A stretch of DNA of 64,000 nucleotides from Epiperipatus broadwayi. Lineage: Eukaryota; Onychophora; Udeonychophora; Euonychophora; Peripatidae. Made by a program: the position numbers and the translations under genes. Location: assembly GCA_028023455.1 (NCBI GenBank), contig JAQFVV010000021.1:3564853-3628852 (forward strand), given 5' to 3'. This document shows, in pieces, positions 45,991 through 56,660 of the stretch (position 1 is the first letter of the stretch; every line of letters begins with the position of its first letter). Below the pieces are notes generated by a model that saw nothing but the letters and a program-made list of their open reading frames with translations, had not been told where the DNA came from and searched no databases.

Positions 45991-46984
45991 GTCTCCTGTT
46001 TTGAAAATCAACCCATTTGATTTTTACATTTAATTACGAAAATTATTACGGTTCTGAGATTCAATTCTTTAAAGATGAAAAGATATTCCACACGGTCAAT
46101 TTTTGTCTTAAATAATATATTTGAAAAGACATACTGTTTATTTCTCTAATAAATACCTTAAAAATAACTTCCATCTTAGGAGCTAAAAATATAGGAAAAA
46201 GGGTATCGAAATCACGACTGAAACTGTGACCACATCTTTTAAAACATATGGCGGAAGTAATCACAGTGAATGGAGATGGGGTTTAAATGATGACGATGGT
46301 CAATACTATCAATAATACAAAGTTGAATAATTTAAGAACATTAGTAATTTTCCAATTCTATTTTAATTTGTGTTTTGTTTTGATTATTTGTGTCTCCAAA
46401 GTTAGAATGAATGTCCCGCAGAAGTGCGCCAGTCAAGTACATTACTTTATATTTCAAATTTTTATTTCTTTATTTTTACATTTTTAAATTCAATTTCAAA
46501 AGCAAATTATTAAAAGAAAATTAGATAAAGGAATGAAATAATATACATACAGATTTTATCACAGTGGAATATGAAAGACAAATCAAAATTTAGAATGATT
46601 TTTATATACGAATAATTTTCAGCATTTATATTTGATAAAGTGTTCTTTGTTCAAGCAAGTCCTTTTTGAAAAATAACTTAGAATAAATATTTTTTTTCAT
46701 GCTCATATGTTTGTAAATAAAAGATAAAACTGTTTTCCGTATAGACACCACCATTAACTCAAATACCTCTAATCTGTAATCTTTTCTTATCCAGACAAAA
46801 TTACAAAGTATCCACTTCAATGTATTATTTTAATTACTGTTACATAAAATTTTTATATTGAAGCATATTCTGTGTTCTAATAAGTATTGTATTATTATTA
46901 TCAAAAGTATATAAAAAATATTTATATAAAAGTATAGATAGTAAGATTAATGAATAATATTTCTGTAGTGTAATTTTCACTATA
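45991..46984. other. AT-rich sequence, two very weak exon-like spots
   Basis: 46400-46440 is GC-richer and follows TGTGTCTCCAAAG on the plus strand (reads RMNVPQKCASQ before GTACAT). On the minus strand CCTATATTTTTAG precedes PKMEVIFK and GTATTT near 46165. Both are too short to call. Confidence 0.25.
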
Positions 46985-47330
46985 CCTATCTCACGCAATA
47001 TAGGGACTGGTTTCTATCCACTTTTTCTTGTGGAGGGGTGTAATCAAAAGCATATGATCAAAGACATGTGAAAAAGATGTATGATCCCCAAGATGCCCAT
47101 TTCATGCTGAAACAGCACTCATCAGTAGATCCAATTCACAATCTCTTATACATATTTTTATCATTGTTCAGTATATGTAAAGAGCCAATTACTATAGTTT
47201 AATTTATAAGTGTCTAACTTACTGCCCTCACAACTTTAACACAAACAACTAAATGGAAGTATACAGAAATATTATTCATTAAGTGAATAACCTCTAGTAT
47301 AATGAACGACTAATAAAAATTATCAATAGG
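46985..47330 (+). repeat. Repeat family B, near-complete copy
   Basis: Reverse orientation relative to 11396 and 19975: ATGATCCCCAAGATGCCCAT, TCATGCTGAAACAGCACTCA, CAATTACTATAGTTTAATT, then the hairpin-end region (CATTAAGTGAATAACCTCTA). Confidence 0.8.
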
Positions 47331-47862
47331 TTTAATATTTATTTAAATTTTCAGCAAATTTTGAATTTATAATTAGGAGAGGGGAAGGGGTTACTACAGA
47401 TATCTGAAAAAATTACAAATCCAAAACAAAAAGTGCCAGAAATATGGATTTTCAATTATTGAGTCTTTATATATGTATACAACATTCATAACAGAATTTT
47501 AAAATTAATTACTCAATTTTTTTTATTTAGAGCATTAGAACATATTCGCAATCACTCGTATTCCCCCGTCCCCTGGAGTTTATAAATTTTCTGAAGAATA
47601 TTGCTAAATATAGAGAAATATATTTCATAAATTGATATATTTAGAACAGATCGAAGAAACAGTATCAAATAAAAAAAGATTTAAAAATAAAAAAAATAGC
47701 CTGCAGAACTTATTTTCAAAATCAGTGTTCAACATTTTGAAACAAACAGTGAAATCGCAATATATAGTAGATATATATATATAAAATAACAAAACACTAC
47801 CTCCAGAAGTTAAATATATATCTTTTTTATTATAATAATAATCTTTTTAACACTTGTACCCA
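47331..47862. other. AT-rich sequence; possible short 3' UTR at its end
   Basis: AATAAA on the minus strand at 47826-47831 lies 32 nt past the stop of the exon candidate at 47863-47909. Otherwise no features. Confidence 0.3.
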
Positions 47863-47909
47863 TTAGTCCGGTCTGATTTCTTTTACTCTTCGATCATCAT
47901 GTCTGTAAA
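47863..47909 (-). CDS. Candidate terminal exon, unidentified protein
   Basis: On the minus strand TTTACTTTTCAG precedes a 47-nt segment: two bases completing a codon, then YRHDDRRVKEIRPD and TAA. The peptide is strongly charged, unlike the chance ORFs around it. The leading phase matches the end of the candidate exon at 54715-54795 (one base left over), giving Val at the join. Short length keeps confidence low. No family recognised. Confidence 0.3.
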
Positions 47910-48435
47910 CTGAAAAGTAAATGATTATAATTTAAATTCTCAAAGAGTAATGATACATCTTAATGTTCACATATCCACACACACATATAGAACATTATAA
48001 CCAGCACATATTCTCTCATGGTTATTGTGATAATAGGTGTATGCTAAAGAATACAAACCCATAAAGACTGTTGTTACTTATTGAAAACTTATTAGATATG
48101 CTGAAAATATATATACAGCTTACATATTAATATTCATTCCAAGTTTGCTGCATACGGAAATGATTACAGAATAGAATAGCATTCCATGGATAGGCAACAA
48201 CATTTGGTCAAGAACGGTCATTATTTACCATCATTTTAATAAAATTTATTCCTAACATCTCAAAATTTAAAGCTACATCCCAAACTTAAAGTATTATACT
48301 GCAGAGTAAAGGCTTATCTGAAAGCTCCTCGTAAAAAAACATTGAAGGCAAAAACAATATTCTACAGACTTACCAACTTCCAGATAGTGAGTTACTTTCT
48401 AGCTAAGAATATCCCAGTAACTGCAAAACGTTCAA
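47910..48435. other. AT-rich sequence without recognised features
   Basis: Nothing recognised. Confidence 0.4.
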
Positions 48436-48570
48436 CCACTAAACATTACATGATCACCATTCATTATGCTTACACAAGCTGTGTACACAAGGGCAGTAGA
48501 TAGGGATTTAATGTAACCTTCCTGCATCCATTGGTTACTCCGGCTTGCACTGAGTGGCTACTGTACACAT
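48436..48570. repeat. Repeat family A, deleted fold-back copy
   Basis: The outer end CCACTAAACATTACATGATC and GCTTACACAAGCTGT are followed directly by the reverse arm (AGATAGGGATTT, CCATTGGTTACTCCGGCTTG). Confidence 0.7.
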
Positions 48571-49224
48571 CCTAACTCTAAGAAAATGTCATATAAATAA
48601 AAGAAAATACTTAAGCTACGATAAAAAAAATCTCAGCAATATTGAATTACTTATTGCTACATAATTTCTCTCCACTGACAGAATTAAAAACAAAACGAGT
48701 AATTGTACAACTTAATAGCCACCAGTTTTTAAAGAGTTGAACAGAGGAGAAATAGATTTGGGGAAGCAGTCTGGTTCAACTGGTACATGGAATCTGTCTT
48801 CTAACAGGTGAGTAATGACGATGCTAGCATTCTAAGCATTGATACATATCCATGTTAAAATTAACTTTGTAGCATAGATGCAGATTTGAGTCTCTCTACT
48901 GAAACAAATCGGTTACTATATTTCTATTTTTATAATGCAATGCTTCTTTAGCCAATGAAGTATTCAAAGTGGTTCATTGAAGACAAAGAGTAATACTTTT
49001 AGGATTATTGCTGTATGAAGTTATCAATGAACTTAAAAAATATATATATTATTTCTGGATATTCTACCTTTATGCCGAATCATCTAGTTGGTTAGAGCAT
49101 CACATTGAATTCAGCATTCACCAATTTAAAAGTCATCATTTCAATCAAGTTGCTATCGACATTTTGGGTACAAGACCATTAACATTTGAAAAAAATAAAC
49201 TAAACCTCAAAATGTGTTCTACAC
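48571..49224. other. AT-rich sequence without recognised genes
   Basis: An 88-codon ORF (49008-49274) runs into the SINE below and has no motif. Confidence 0.4.
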
Positions 49225-49395
49225 TAATCAGTGTATTGTTATTAACAAAAGTCCTGCATGGTTTAATGCAGTGATAGAATGTCCAGACTCCGGATCTAAA
49301 GTCCTTGGATCAATTCCAATTTTAGCACTTCCGGCACTTGAACTTTTGTTACAAACTCCCGAGCAATAAAAGACATTCAATCTCTTATTTTAAAT
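49225..49395 (+). repeat. SINE family T copy (tRNA-derived)
   Basis: The head TGCATGGTTTAATGCAGTGA resembles an A-box region, and CTTGGATCAATTCCAA lies where a B box would be. Then CACTTCCGGCACTTGAACTT and the tail AAACTCCCGAGCAATAAAAG with ACATTCAATC. No ORF; tail in single copy. Confidence 0.75.
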
Positions 49396-50167
49396 AACAG
49401 TTGAACGTATACAAATAATTGTAAAATAAGGATTCAATATTTTCAAAAACATCCAATAATTTACTTAGCTGATGAAAATAGCCCAAGATATAACTATGAA
49501 TATAAACTGGAATTATTTTATAAATGTAAAACAAATCAAAAACTTGTTAGATATACCACATCGCATCACAAGAAAACGTGATATCTTAAAAGTTTGACAA
49601 TCACGAAAGATTAAAAAACAATTAGTGGATCCAGTTATCAGAATGTTGCAATATTTGGGTGAAACAAGTGCTAATTTAAAGCATAAAATATTCAAACCGA
49701 AACATCAAAGCCCAAATAAATTGTAATTAAAAAACAATGAATACAATTCACTGGATGTCTTTGAGCTTCCTTGTTCTTTTCTTGAGAAATTGAAAGATAC
49801 AAGACTGCACAAATAGACAACATGGATATGTAGCATTCATATAGAACACAAATATGAGATTAACTTGGTAAAACTTCATATAAAGAATAAGAAAGCAAGA
49901 TTATCAAAACATAAATTAGCATGTTCCTATTGCTTTCATATAGTTTTAATTCTACCCAACAATAATCAGAAGAAATTAAGTGGGTTTTTTTTAAAGCCTT
50001 GGAGTACATCATAGAATAGTGGATTCAAGAGTTAAAAGGCAAATGAAGTCAAAAAATAAATCTCAGTGCTGTCAGTATCGTTATATCGTATTGTGCTCAA
50101 CCTGTCATTTGGTTGTCTCAAACGTTACATGATCTCTTGAGCAACCTAACCATATATTTATTATTTT
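49396..50167. other. AT-rich sequence between SINE-T copies
   Basis: A 60-codon minus ORF at 49513-49695 has no motif. Nothing else recognised. Confidence 0.4.
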
Positions 50168-50335
50168 AGAGTTACAAAATGACAGCCCTGCGTGGTTTAG
50201 TGCAGGGCTAAGATATCCAACTCGAGAGTATACGATCCTTGAATTGATTCCGGTGCTGGTACTTCCGGCATTCGAACTTCTTCAGAATGCCCGAGCAATA
50301 AAACCATTTGATTACTTTTGCCCTCTGTAATTTAG
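50168..50335 (+). repeat. SINE family T, best-preserved copy
   Basis: CCCTGCGTGGTTTAGTGCAG, TTGAATTGATTCCGG (B-box-like), GTACTTCCGGCATTCGAACT, GAATGCCCGAGCAATAAAAC, CATTTGATTACTTTTG. Used here as the reference for the family. Confidence 0.8.
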
Positions 50336-50336
50336 T

Positions 50337-50490
50337 GAACCTGTGTGATTTCGTGCAGTAGTAGTTTCAGACTCTGGAACGTAGGATTCTTGGGACAATT
50401 CCAACTCTGGCACTTCTGATGCTCAAACATCTTATGAAATCCTGAGCAGTAGAGCCGTTTGAAATAAAGCCGTTCAATTACTTTTTTTTA
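50337..50490 (+). repeat. SINE family T, adjacent copy in tandem
   Basis: GTGTGATTTCGTGCAGTAG, TTGGGACAATTCCAACTCTG, TATGAAATCCTGAGCAGTAG, then GTTCAATTACTTTTTTTT. Inserted directly behind the previous copy in the same direction. Its end (GAGCCGTTTGAAATAAAGCC) shows a short internal duplication of the tail start. Confidence 0.75.
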
Positions 50491-51239
50491 TTATTTATAA
50501 ATTCACAAATTTCTAAAATCCTTAAAAATAAAAAAAAATTGCAACATTATTAATATATGAATGCGAAAGATTTGTTGATGGGTGACATCATCGACTGTTA
50601 CTAATGATTTCGTGCATGAAAGATGTTTTTTTTTTTTTTGTTTGTAAATTTTCTTTGAGTAGCTCACCGCTGATTTTTTTAAATGCTTAGAATTATCTAA
50701 TTCTAGGTCATGTCAACATTATTAATCTTCAGTTCTGCATCAATTTTGCTGCACTCAACTAGAATACTTTTTCGTCTGACTCATAATCACTGGCATAGCT
50801 CTCTAGATGGCAAGTGTGAAGATTCATTCTTTAGAATCTAAAATAATCTAAATGCTTAAATGAAGATATCACAGAATTGAAAAGGATATCTTCTTATAAT
50901 GTGGGTGTAAACCTTAAATCTTTTTTTACAAACATTTAACATGTTTGTTCGTTGCTTTAATTCAAGCTCTGGCATTCTCTCAATGGTTCATAAGAATATG
51001 CAGCAATAATAATGAATGCTATTCGGCGAGACATCGTCACATGTCAACATGAACACATCTATGAAGCACTGATATACCAATGTTGTGAAACCTTACCGAG
51101 TTAGTTGGATAGTGTTGTCAACATAAGTGCATGGTAGTAGCATTTGCGAACTTAATTGTCAGACTTTGTATACAAAGTTTGCCCCAGTAAAATATGATAG
51201 CTGTGAAATAAAATTCAAGACATCATTTATGTTTTGCTT
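50491..51239. other. AT-rich sequence without recognised genes
   Basis: T run at 50627-50640. The plus-strand 84-codon ORF (51127-51381) is largely antisense to the mariner remnant. Confidence 0.4.
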
Positions 51240-51630
51240 TTATGATTTATTATTTAAAATGCTCTTCATGAGACTCAAAACACTGCTGGAAATGATTGCA
51301 AAACTGTTGGAAGAAGTTCAAGTCCTCCACTGGAATCATCTGCAGAAACTATGTCACAAGCTTCAGAACATACTGAATTGAACCATAATGTTCGCCTTTC
51401 ATGGCCAATTTTTAATTTTTGGAAATAGCCGAAAGTCAGCAAAAGCTAAATTCAGGAGAATGAGGCAAATACTCAAGCACAACATTGCTTTTTTTTTTTT
51501 CGGCCAAAAAAACACACATAATCTTAGCTAGTGCATGATTGCAAAACAATAACCACAAAATTATGGCCTATGAACAATTCAAAACATCCAAATAATAGTG
51601 AGCATTTAACCATCTTATCTTCAGGAATAT
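51240..51630 (-). mobile_element. Mariner-type transposase remnant (C-terminal half)
   Basis: Read on the minus strand in shifting frames: CNHALAKIMCVFF and VVLEYLPHSPEFS correspond to the mariner block 'HDNA.AH.....FL....V.....PPYSPDLAP' (third catalytic Asp region; SPDLAP reads SPEFS). RLFPKIKNW-like, SIQYVL, IPVEDLNFFQQF and CFESHEEHFK follow as in the C-terminus before two stops. Many frameshifts; the N-terminal helix-turn-helix half is absent. Extinct copy. Confidence 0.7.
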
Positions 51631-51718
51631 ATTTGTGCTAAATAATGCTTTTTAAAAAAAAAACTAAGGAATGTTTTTTTTTTCATTCGTAATTTTTTTG
51701 TTTATCCTTTTTGTGATC

Positions 51719-52306
51719 TCATTTGGTACATTGGCACTCAGTTGATGGTTTGTATTGGAAACACATCTTATCAGCCAAGAATTCTGAATTTGTAAGTGCA
51801 GTTCTTTGCATGTCCCTACAATGCTCCACTCTGACATCTTTTTAGTTGTCAGCAAGTAAGGCATAAAGTATGCACACATCTTCGGTTTTTTCAAATTTTC
51901 CATAAAAATATGGAGAAGTTTTAAGAATGTCAGTGAGTTCCTCAATAGCAGATACACAGTGATCTGTATAAAGAATTTGGTATTTTTTTGTCCCACTTCC
52001 TTCATTTCCAGCTGTCTCTGATGTATCTATTTTCAATGCTGTTCCTGCCATCACAAGATCTGGTAAATCACTTGAAAACATTCTTGTGAAAGACAGTTTG
52101 AATAATTTCAAACATTTTTGACAGTAGTTTTGATCATTTAAAACAAAATTTAATGTTAGTGCATTATTCCCTGGGTTTTCTACAAAAGTATAAAACACAC
52201 TGTCACATTTCAGATTGTAATTGGTGATCCAGATATATTGATGCCTTAAAACTTTTGTATCTCTGACATGCTTGTTAAAATTTTTGTGGCGAGTAGTTAA
52301 ACTACG
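51719..52306 (-). pseudogene. Unidentified decayed coding sequence
   Basis: One minus-strand frame is open from 52306 to a TAA at 51842-51844 (154 codons) and carries on as protein-like sequence for 40 more codons (KDVRVEHCRDMQRTALTNSE ...) to 51719. Composition is less AT-rich than the flanks. The segment RHQYIWITNYNL, VFYTFVE, LTLNFVLND, CLKLFKLSFTRMF has the strand-strand-strand-helix pattern of the second half of a PTB/PID fold, but this is only pattern likeness. It is intronless and stop-containing, so either a processed pseudogene or part of an element next to the mariner remnant. The product remains unknown. Confidence 0.5.
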
Positions 52307-53668
52307 TCACTGCATTCACATTCACTGATTCACAGATGGCGCTGTAAGCAGCTTAGAGAATCAGTCAATTTTTCAATAGGACCTCTATAATAGAAGAGTC
52401 CTGTCATATAGGGAAATTAACACTTCAGATTTCCATATGCAATATCTACAATTTAAACTTGGGAGACTAAATTTGGAAATTTTTTTCAGTTTCCAAGCAG
52501 GTTGAATTATCTTTCATAAAGCCAAATAATAGCCAGCCCAACTAACCATCTGAAATTTATCATTCTATACATTTAGCTATTTTTAGTTACAAAATGAAAC
52601 ACACACACCTTCTCCCCAACTGAAATTATTATTATCCAGTAACTGCCAAACTTAGTAATGTTTTCTCAAATGCCAAAAACTAAATTAGTCATACATTAAA
52701 TCAACTGCAATAATTCAAAATTACAATACTGATTGATGTCAAATTAAAAATTCATTGCCAGTGTTTACCATGCCACAAGCATATACCATAATAATTGCCT
52801 ACTATTTAAACATTCCAGTTATTATTAATGTTAAAGAAGTAATTAATAAATTAATAGCTTCAGAAACATAGCATTTCATTTAACGAGTTCCTTTAACTCT
52901 TCTTTTGGTTCTTTCCAAAGAAAATGCTTCTTGTCTGTTTAAACAAAATCATATGACCATCGAGTTCTCTGATCAATATGTAATGCAAAACTAAGATATT
53001 ATTTATTATTCCACTTCTATGAACTTAAACTCTTTCATTTTAAATTCAAACTAGTTGAACCTATGTATAATTTTTGAAATTATATTATTTCTTGTTTTTG
53101 AAAAAATATATACATAGATCAAAGTGGTATGAGTTTAAATAAAAGTTACAGTACAAAATAATCAAAAATTTTACAAGCGCAGTGTCTAAATTGTAATTAT
53201 ATATAAGGTAATTATCCCTCCTCACTAGCGCCATTAAACAATGATGTTAAAACCGCAAGGATACTCTCACCCCAGCCACAAGATAGAGACTTTGAGAAAA
53301 TAAGAATGACCATCTTATTTTTAAAATCAAATGCACTTATATGAGCCAATCTTAAAGTTCATAAAAGTAAAACAAATAAAAAAAAAATCTGAATTCCGCA
53401 TCATATATTCATGAAAGAAATACAGATTTTAAGATTTTGTTTGGTCAAGCTAAAGTTGTCTTCTCTGAGAAGAAGAAAAAGAAAAGAATTAAAAGAAATT
53501 GATGACTGTCAATATTATATTTTAGAATTGGTGCACGTGATTTATAATATAGAGCATTTTAATTATACAATTGCTGATTAAAAGTTTGTGATAATGCTCT
53601 AAAATTAAAATACTACAATAAATGATATCAAGCAATTAAAAGTTAATAATAAACAGCACTAAATGTTT
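52307..53668. other. AT-rich sequence without recognised genes
   Basis: A slightly GC-richer patch lies at 53215-53285 with a donor-like GGG|GTGAGA on the minus strand but no exon of sensible length. Confidence 0.4.
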
Positions 53669-54169
53669 ATTATCTCTTGGTTGAAGCATCTTATAACTCA
53701 TTACTTAATCCGGCTTTGAGCTAGTCTTTAGAATGGTTTATAATAGAAAAAATTATATAATTTTACTCGTGATAAATATAGGAACCTTTCTTATCTCATT
53801 TTTTAAAAATACATCCATATATTAAGATATTCATTGCATTACTAAGAATCGCAGATCAAGATAATTTTCCAAACAGTCATCAGGTGTCTACATAAAATCA
53901 AAATTGTATCCTACTTACATTATCTCTTGGTTGAAGCATCTTATAACTCATTACTTAATCCGGCTTTGAGCTAGTCTTTAGAATGGTTTATAATAGAAAA
54001 AATTATATAATTTTACTTGTGATAAATATAGGAACCTTTCTTATCTCATTTTTTAAAAATACATCCATATATTAAGATATTCATTGCATTACTAAGAATC
54101 GCAGATCAAGATAATTTTCCAAACAGTCATCAGGTGTCTACATAAAATCAAAATTGTATCCTACTTACA
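53669..54169. repeat. Recent tandem duplication, 250-bp unit x 2
   Basis: The sequence from ATTATCTCTTGGTTGAAGC to TATCCTACTTACA is repeated with a period of exactly 250 bp. I see one difference (TTACTCGTGAT against TTACTTGTGAT). No ORF. Confidence 0.97.
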
Positions 54170-54714
54170 AGTATCGAGATATAAAAATTAGCTTACACTT
54201 AATATAGCTGTCACATGATTAAAACATTGTTTATTAAATATCTTATTTTAAAAAAACAAAACATTAGCTTCAAATTTTACAAATCCATAATTTAGGCAAT
54301 AAAAAATAATTATCATATAGTTAGTTAGTTGATCGGGAAACCAATTAATATTCGAACGAAAAAGTGATAGTTTGAACACAACAACGCAATTAATTAAATT
54401 GAGATTCTCTTCTACACTGCTGCTTGCTGGGAATTTATCTGGAAAGACCAGTTCACTTAAAAATGGGTTGAAGTAAATTCCAAATCTACAGATACCCGGA
54501 CCAATTCCAACAAACATAAAAAAAAAAAATATTCTGTCGATCGTGCAAATTTAATTATCACCTTGGTGCAAGGACATTATTTAATTTCTCATAAAGACTA
54601 CACACTTTATTTAGATACTTATACCATCAAACTATTCATTTATAATTCACAAAATTATAAACAAAACAAAAAAAAAAATAGATGATAAAAAGGAAAATAA
54701 TTTAGTTGTAGTAC
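54170..54714. other. AT-rich sequence with one exon-like minus frame
   Basis: 54390-54517 on the minus strand reads GIGPGICRFGIYFNPFLSEL and FPDKFPASSSVEENLNL, which looks more protein-like than the surroundings. No donor/acceptor pair fits the phase of the neighbouring exon candidate. Left uncalled. Confidence 0.3.
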
Positions 54715-54795
54715 CTGTATAATTTACTTTATACTTCTTGACATATCTTTTTCCTTTATTAAAACGATACACGGTATATGCTCCAAAGGGGAAGC
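54715..54795 (-). CDS. Candidate internal exon, unidentified protein
   Basis: On the minus strand AAAAATATAG precedes an 81-nt open segment and ACAG|GTACTA ends it. After two leading bases it reads FPFGAYTVYRFNKGKRYVKK, then YKVNYT, with one base left. This phase agrees with the candidate terminal exon at 47863-47909. The acceptor has a poor pyrimidine tract, which weakens the case. No family recognised. Confidence 0.3.
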
Positions 54796-54934
54796 CTATA
54801 TTTTTAAAAAAAGCATACTTTAAAGTAAGATTACTAAAATAATTTACTACTTTTTTATGAAAAAGATTTTTTAAACTATAAAGAGTCAATAAATTTTCAA
54901 AAATAAAAAAAAATATCAAATTAATAAAAAAAAA

Positions 54935-55018
54935 TTTTTTTTTTTTTTTTCATGTGTCAAAGCATCGGCCGGGAAGCGAACCCGCAAACCCGGGACAACT
55001 GCTTGCAAGGCAGCTGTG
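54935..55018 (-). repeat. SINE family V, 5'-truncated copy
   Basis: Shares with 16797-16891 the anticodon arm (CAGCTGCCTTGCAAGCAGTT), the T arm, the tail GCTTTGACACATG and the poly(A) (T run 54935-54950). The A box and acceptor 5' strand are missing. The loop here reads CTTGCAA (TGC) instead of CTTACAA, and the B-box region is partly doubled (CCCGGGTTTGCGGGTTCGC). Confidence 0.8.
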
Positions 55019-55814
55019 AAACTTACATAAATGTTTGTATAATGTGACATAATGTCCATTCCTGGCATTTGAAATCTGTGCTGAATAAGATTTGAAAATT
55101 TTTTTCAGGTTTCAAATAAATTTTGGACTTTTTTTTTTCGAGATAGTTAGCCTGCAACTGCTATTCAATTATTTGATCGGTAAATAAATATCTATCAAGT
55201 TTTAGGCTAACAAATTCAAAAAAAGAATGAAACTCTTATCAATCGTCAACCACTTAATCTAATAAGAATGCCTTCTCCTTCGTTATTTGGACAATATTCA
55301 CCATAGAGACAAAAAAAAAATAAAGAAGTCACACCTTGGTTTCTACTTGCTTATAAACTTAATAAAAAATATTTAGTGCCGTTTTATTTGGAATGATTGA
55401 TTTAAAACAGGAGGATGTCTCAGATATGGAGATAAATGAATTACAGTTCTAAACAATTTGTTCATTATATACAATGATATATATTTTTTATAAATGTATT
55501 TCTTTAATATTTGATATTAATTTCCTATTTATATATCACTTACCTTCAGGTTATTTTTACACCTTAAATATTGTGGCGCAAATAGTTTTGCAGTATAATA
55601 TAAAAGTAAATATTTTTTTAGATATCACTATATGTTTCATCATTATCACAAATGTTGTTCTTTTTTTAAATTAAATACGATAACAACTTAGCTTATTAGA
55701 AGAAAAAATAATAAGAACATTAAATATAACCTTAATGCATTTTCTCCAAAGCAGAATTATTATTGCATTTAATTTATTGCACTTGATGATGGAGATGTCT
55801 TAGACTATTACATG
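55019..55814. other. AT-rich sequence without recognised features
   Basis: Nothing recognised; a 66-codon ORF at 55474 is a chance frame. Confidence 0.4.
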
Positions 55815-56335
55815 ATCAGGTTGTTATAACAGAGGGAAACATAATGGACGAAATTAATCATAGAATTACATTTGCTTGGAATTTTTTTGGTAGAAATAAC
55901 TTAACATTAAAAGGAGATATGCCTATGTGTTTGAAAAGAGAGATATTTAGTAAGTGCATTTTACTAGTTCTTAATTATGGATCTCAGGCTTGGACACTTA
56001 ATAGAAGAGCAATATAGAGACTTCAGATCACTCAACGAAGTATGGAGAGATGCATGTTAGGCGTAATAAGAAGATATCACGTGTTACTGATATCACTAAA
56101 AAAATTAAGAGACCGAAGTGGAGTTGGACTAGACATATTGTTAAAAGATATAATAGATGGACAGTTAAAATCTTAAACTGGATTCCAAGAGATTGTAAGA
56201 AACCTATAAAGAAATCATATATGAGATAGATGGATGAGATAAAGAAGTTTGCTGATGTGGAGAAGAGAGATTAGAAATAAGTGAAATTAGACTAAACTTG
56301 GAGAGACTTCCATCCTGCACTAAATCAATAATGAA
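55815..56335 (+). mobile_element. RTE-like LINE 3' end, broken copy
   Basis: Starts with GGGAAACATAATGGACGAAA, colinear with 34500-35030 but missing the RT core. Encodes NIMDEINHRI, FFGRNNLTLKGDMPMCLKRE, QITQRSMERCMLGV and then only frameshifted remnants of the AGHIAR tail. It ends in a GGATGATGATGATT tract. More decayed than 6739-7082 at its 3' end. Confidence 0.85.
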
Positions 56336-56399
56336 AAGGATGATGATGATTTAAATTCATCCATGTATAATTAATAGTATTATATATTGTTGTAAAACA

Positions 56400-56660
56400 A
56401 TTAAATAAATCTGCCTTTTCTTTAATCGCTATGACAACACTCCATTTATTTTTTTTATTTAAACAATTTAACAGTTTGGACTGGCCAGAAATCTTTTTCA
56501 CAACTTCTAAATTTCTCAATTAAAAATAAGGTGGAAGTAATATAAAAATTTTGAAGAAGCTCTGAAGAAGACAGTTGGTTAGTTAAGGTGAAAATTTAGA
56601 AAAAAGCTCTGAGAAAAAGACTGCTGGTCAGTCGAAATTGTTAGACTGATCAAATAAAAA
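56400..56660. repeat. Family F inverted repeat, degraded
   Basis: AACAGTTTGGACTGGCCAGAA on the left and CTGCTGGTCAGTCGAAATTG on the right match the centre of 20390-20715. The intermediate AGCTCTGAAGAAGACAG block occurs twice on the right side. Confidence 0.55.

Noticed and set aside
46400-46440. Plus-strand micro-exon RMNVPQKCASQ
   Set aside because: Only about 35 nt with a weak donor; no partner exon in phase.
53215-53300. 19-nt minus-strand micro-exon before GGG|GTGAGA
   Set aside because: Too short to have any coding evidence; splice-like borders alone are common in this composition.
54390-54517. Minus-strand exon with GIGPGICRFGIYF
   Set aside because: No splice pair matches the phase of neighbouring candidates and part resembles SINE-T head sequence (GGAATTG), so support is too weak.
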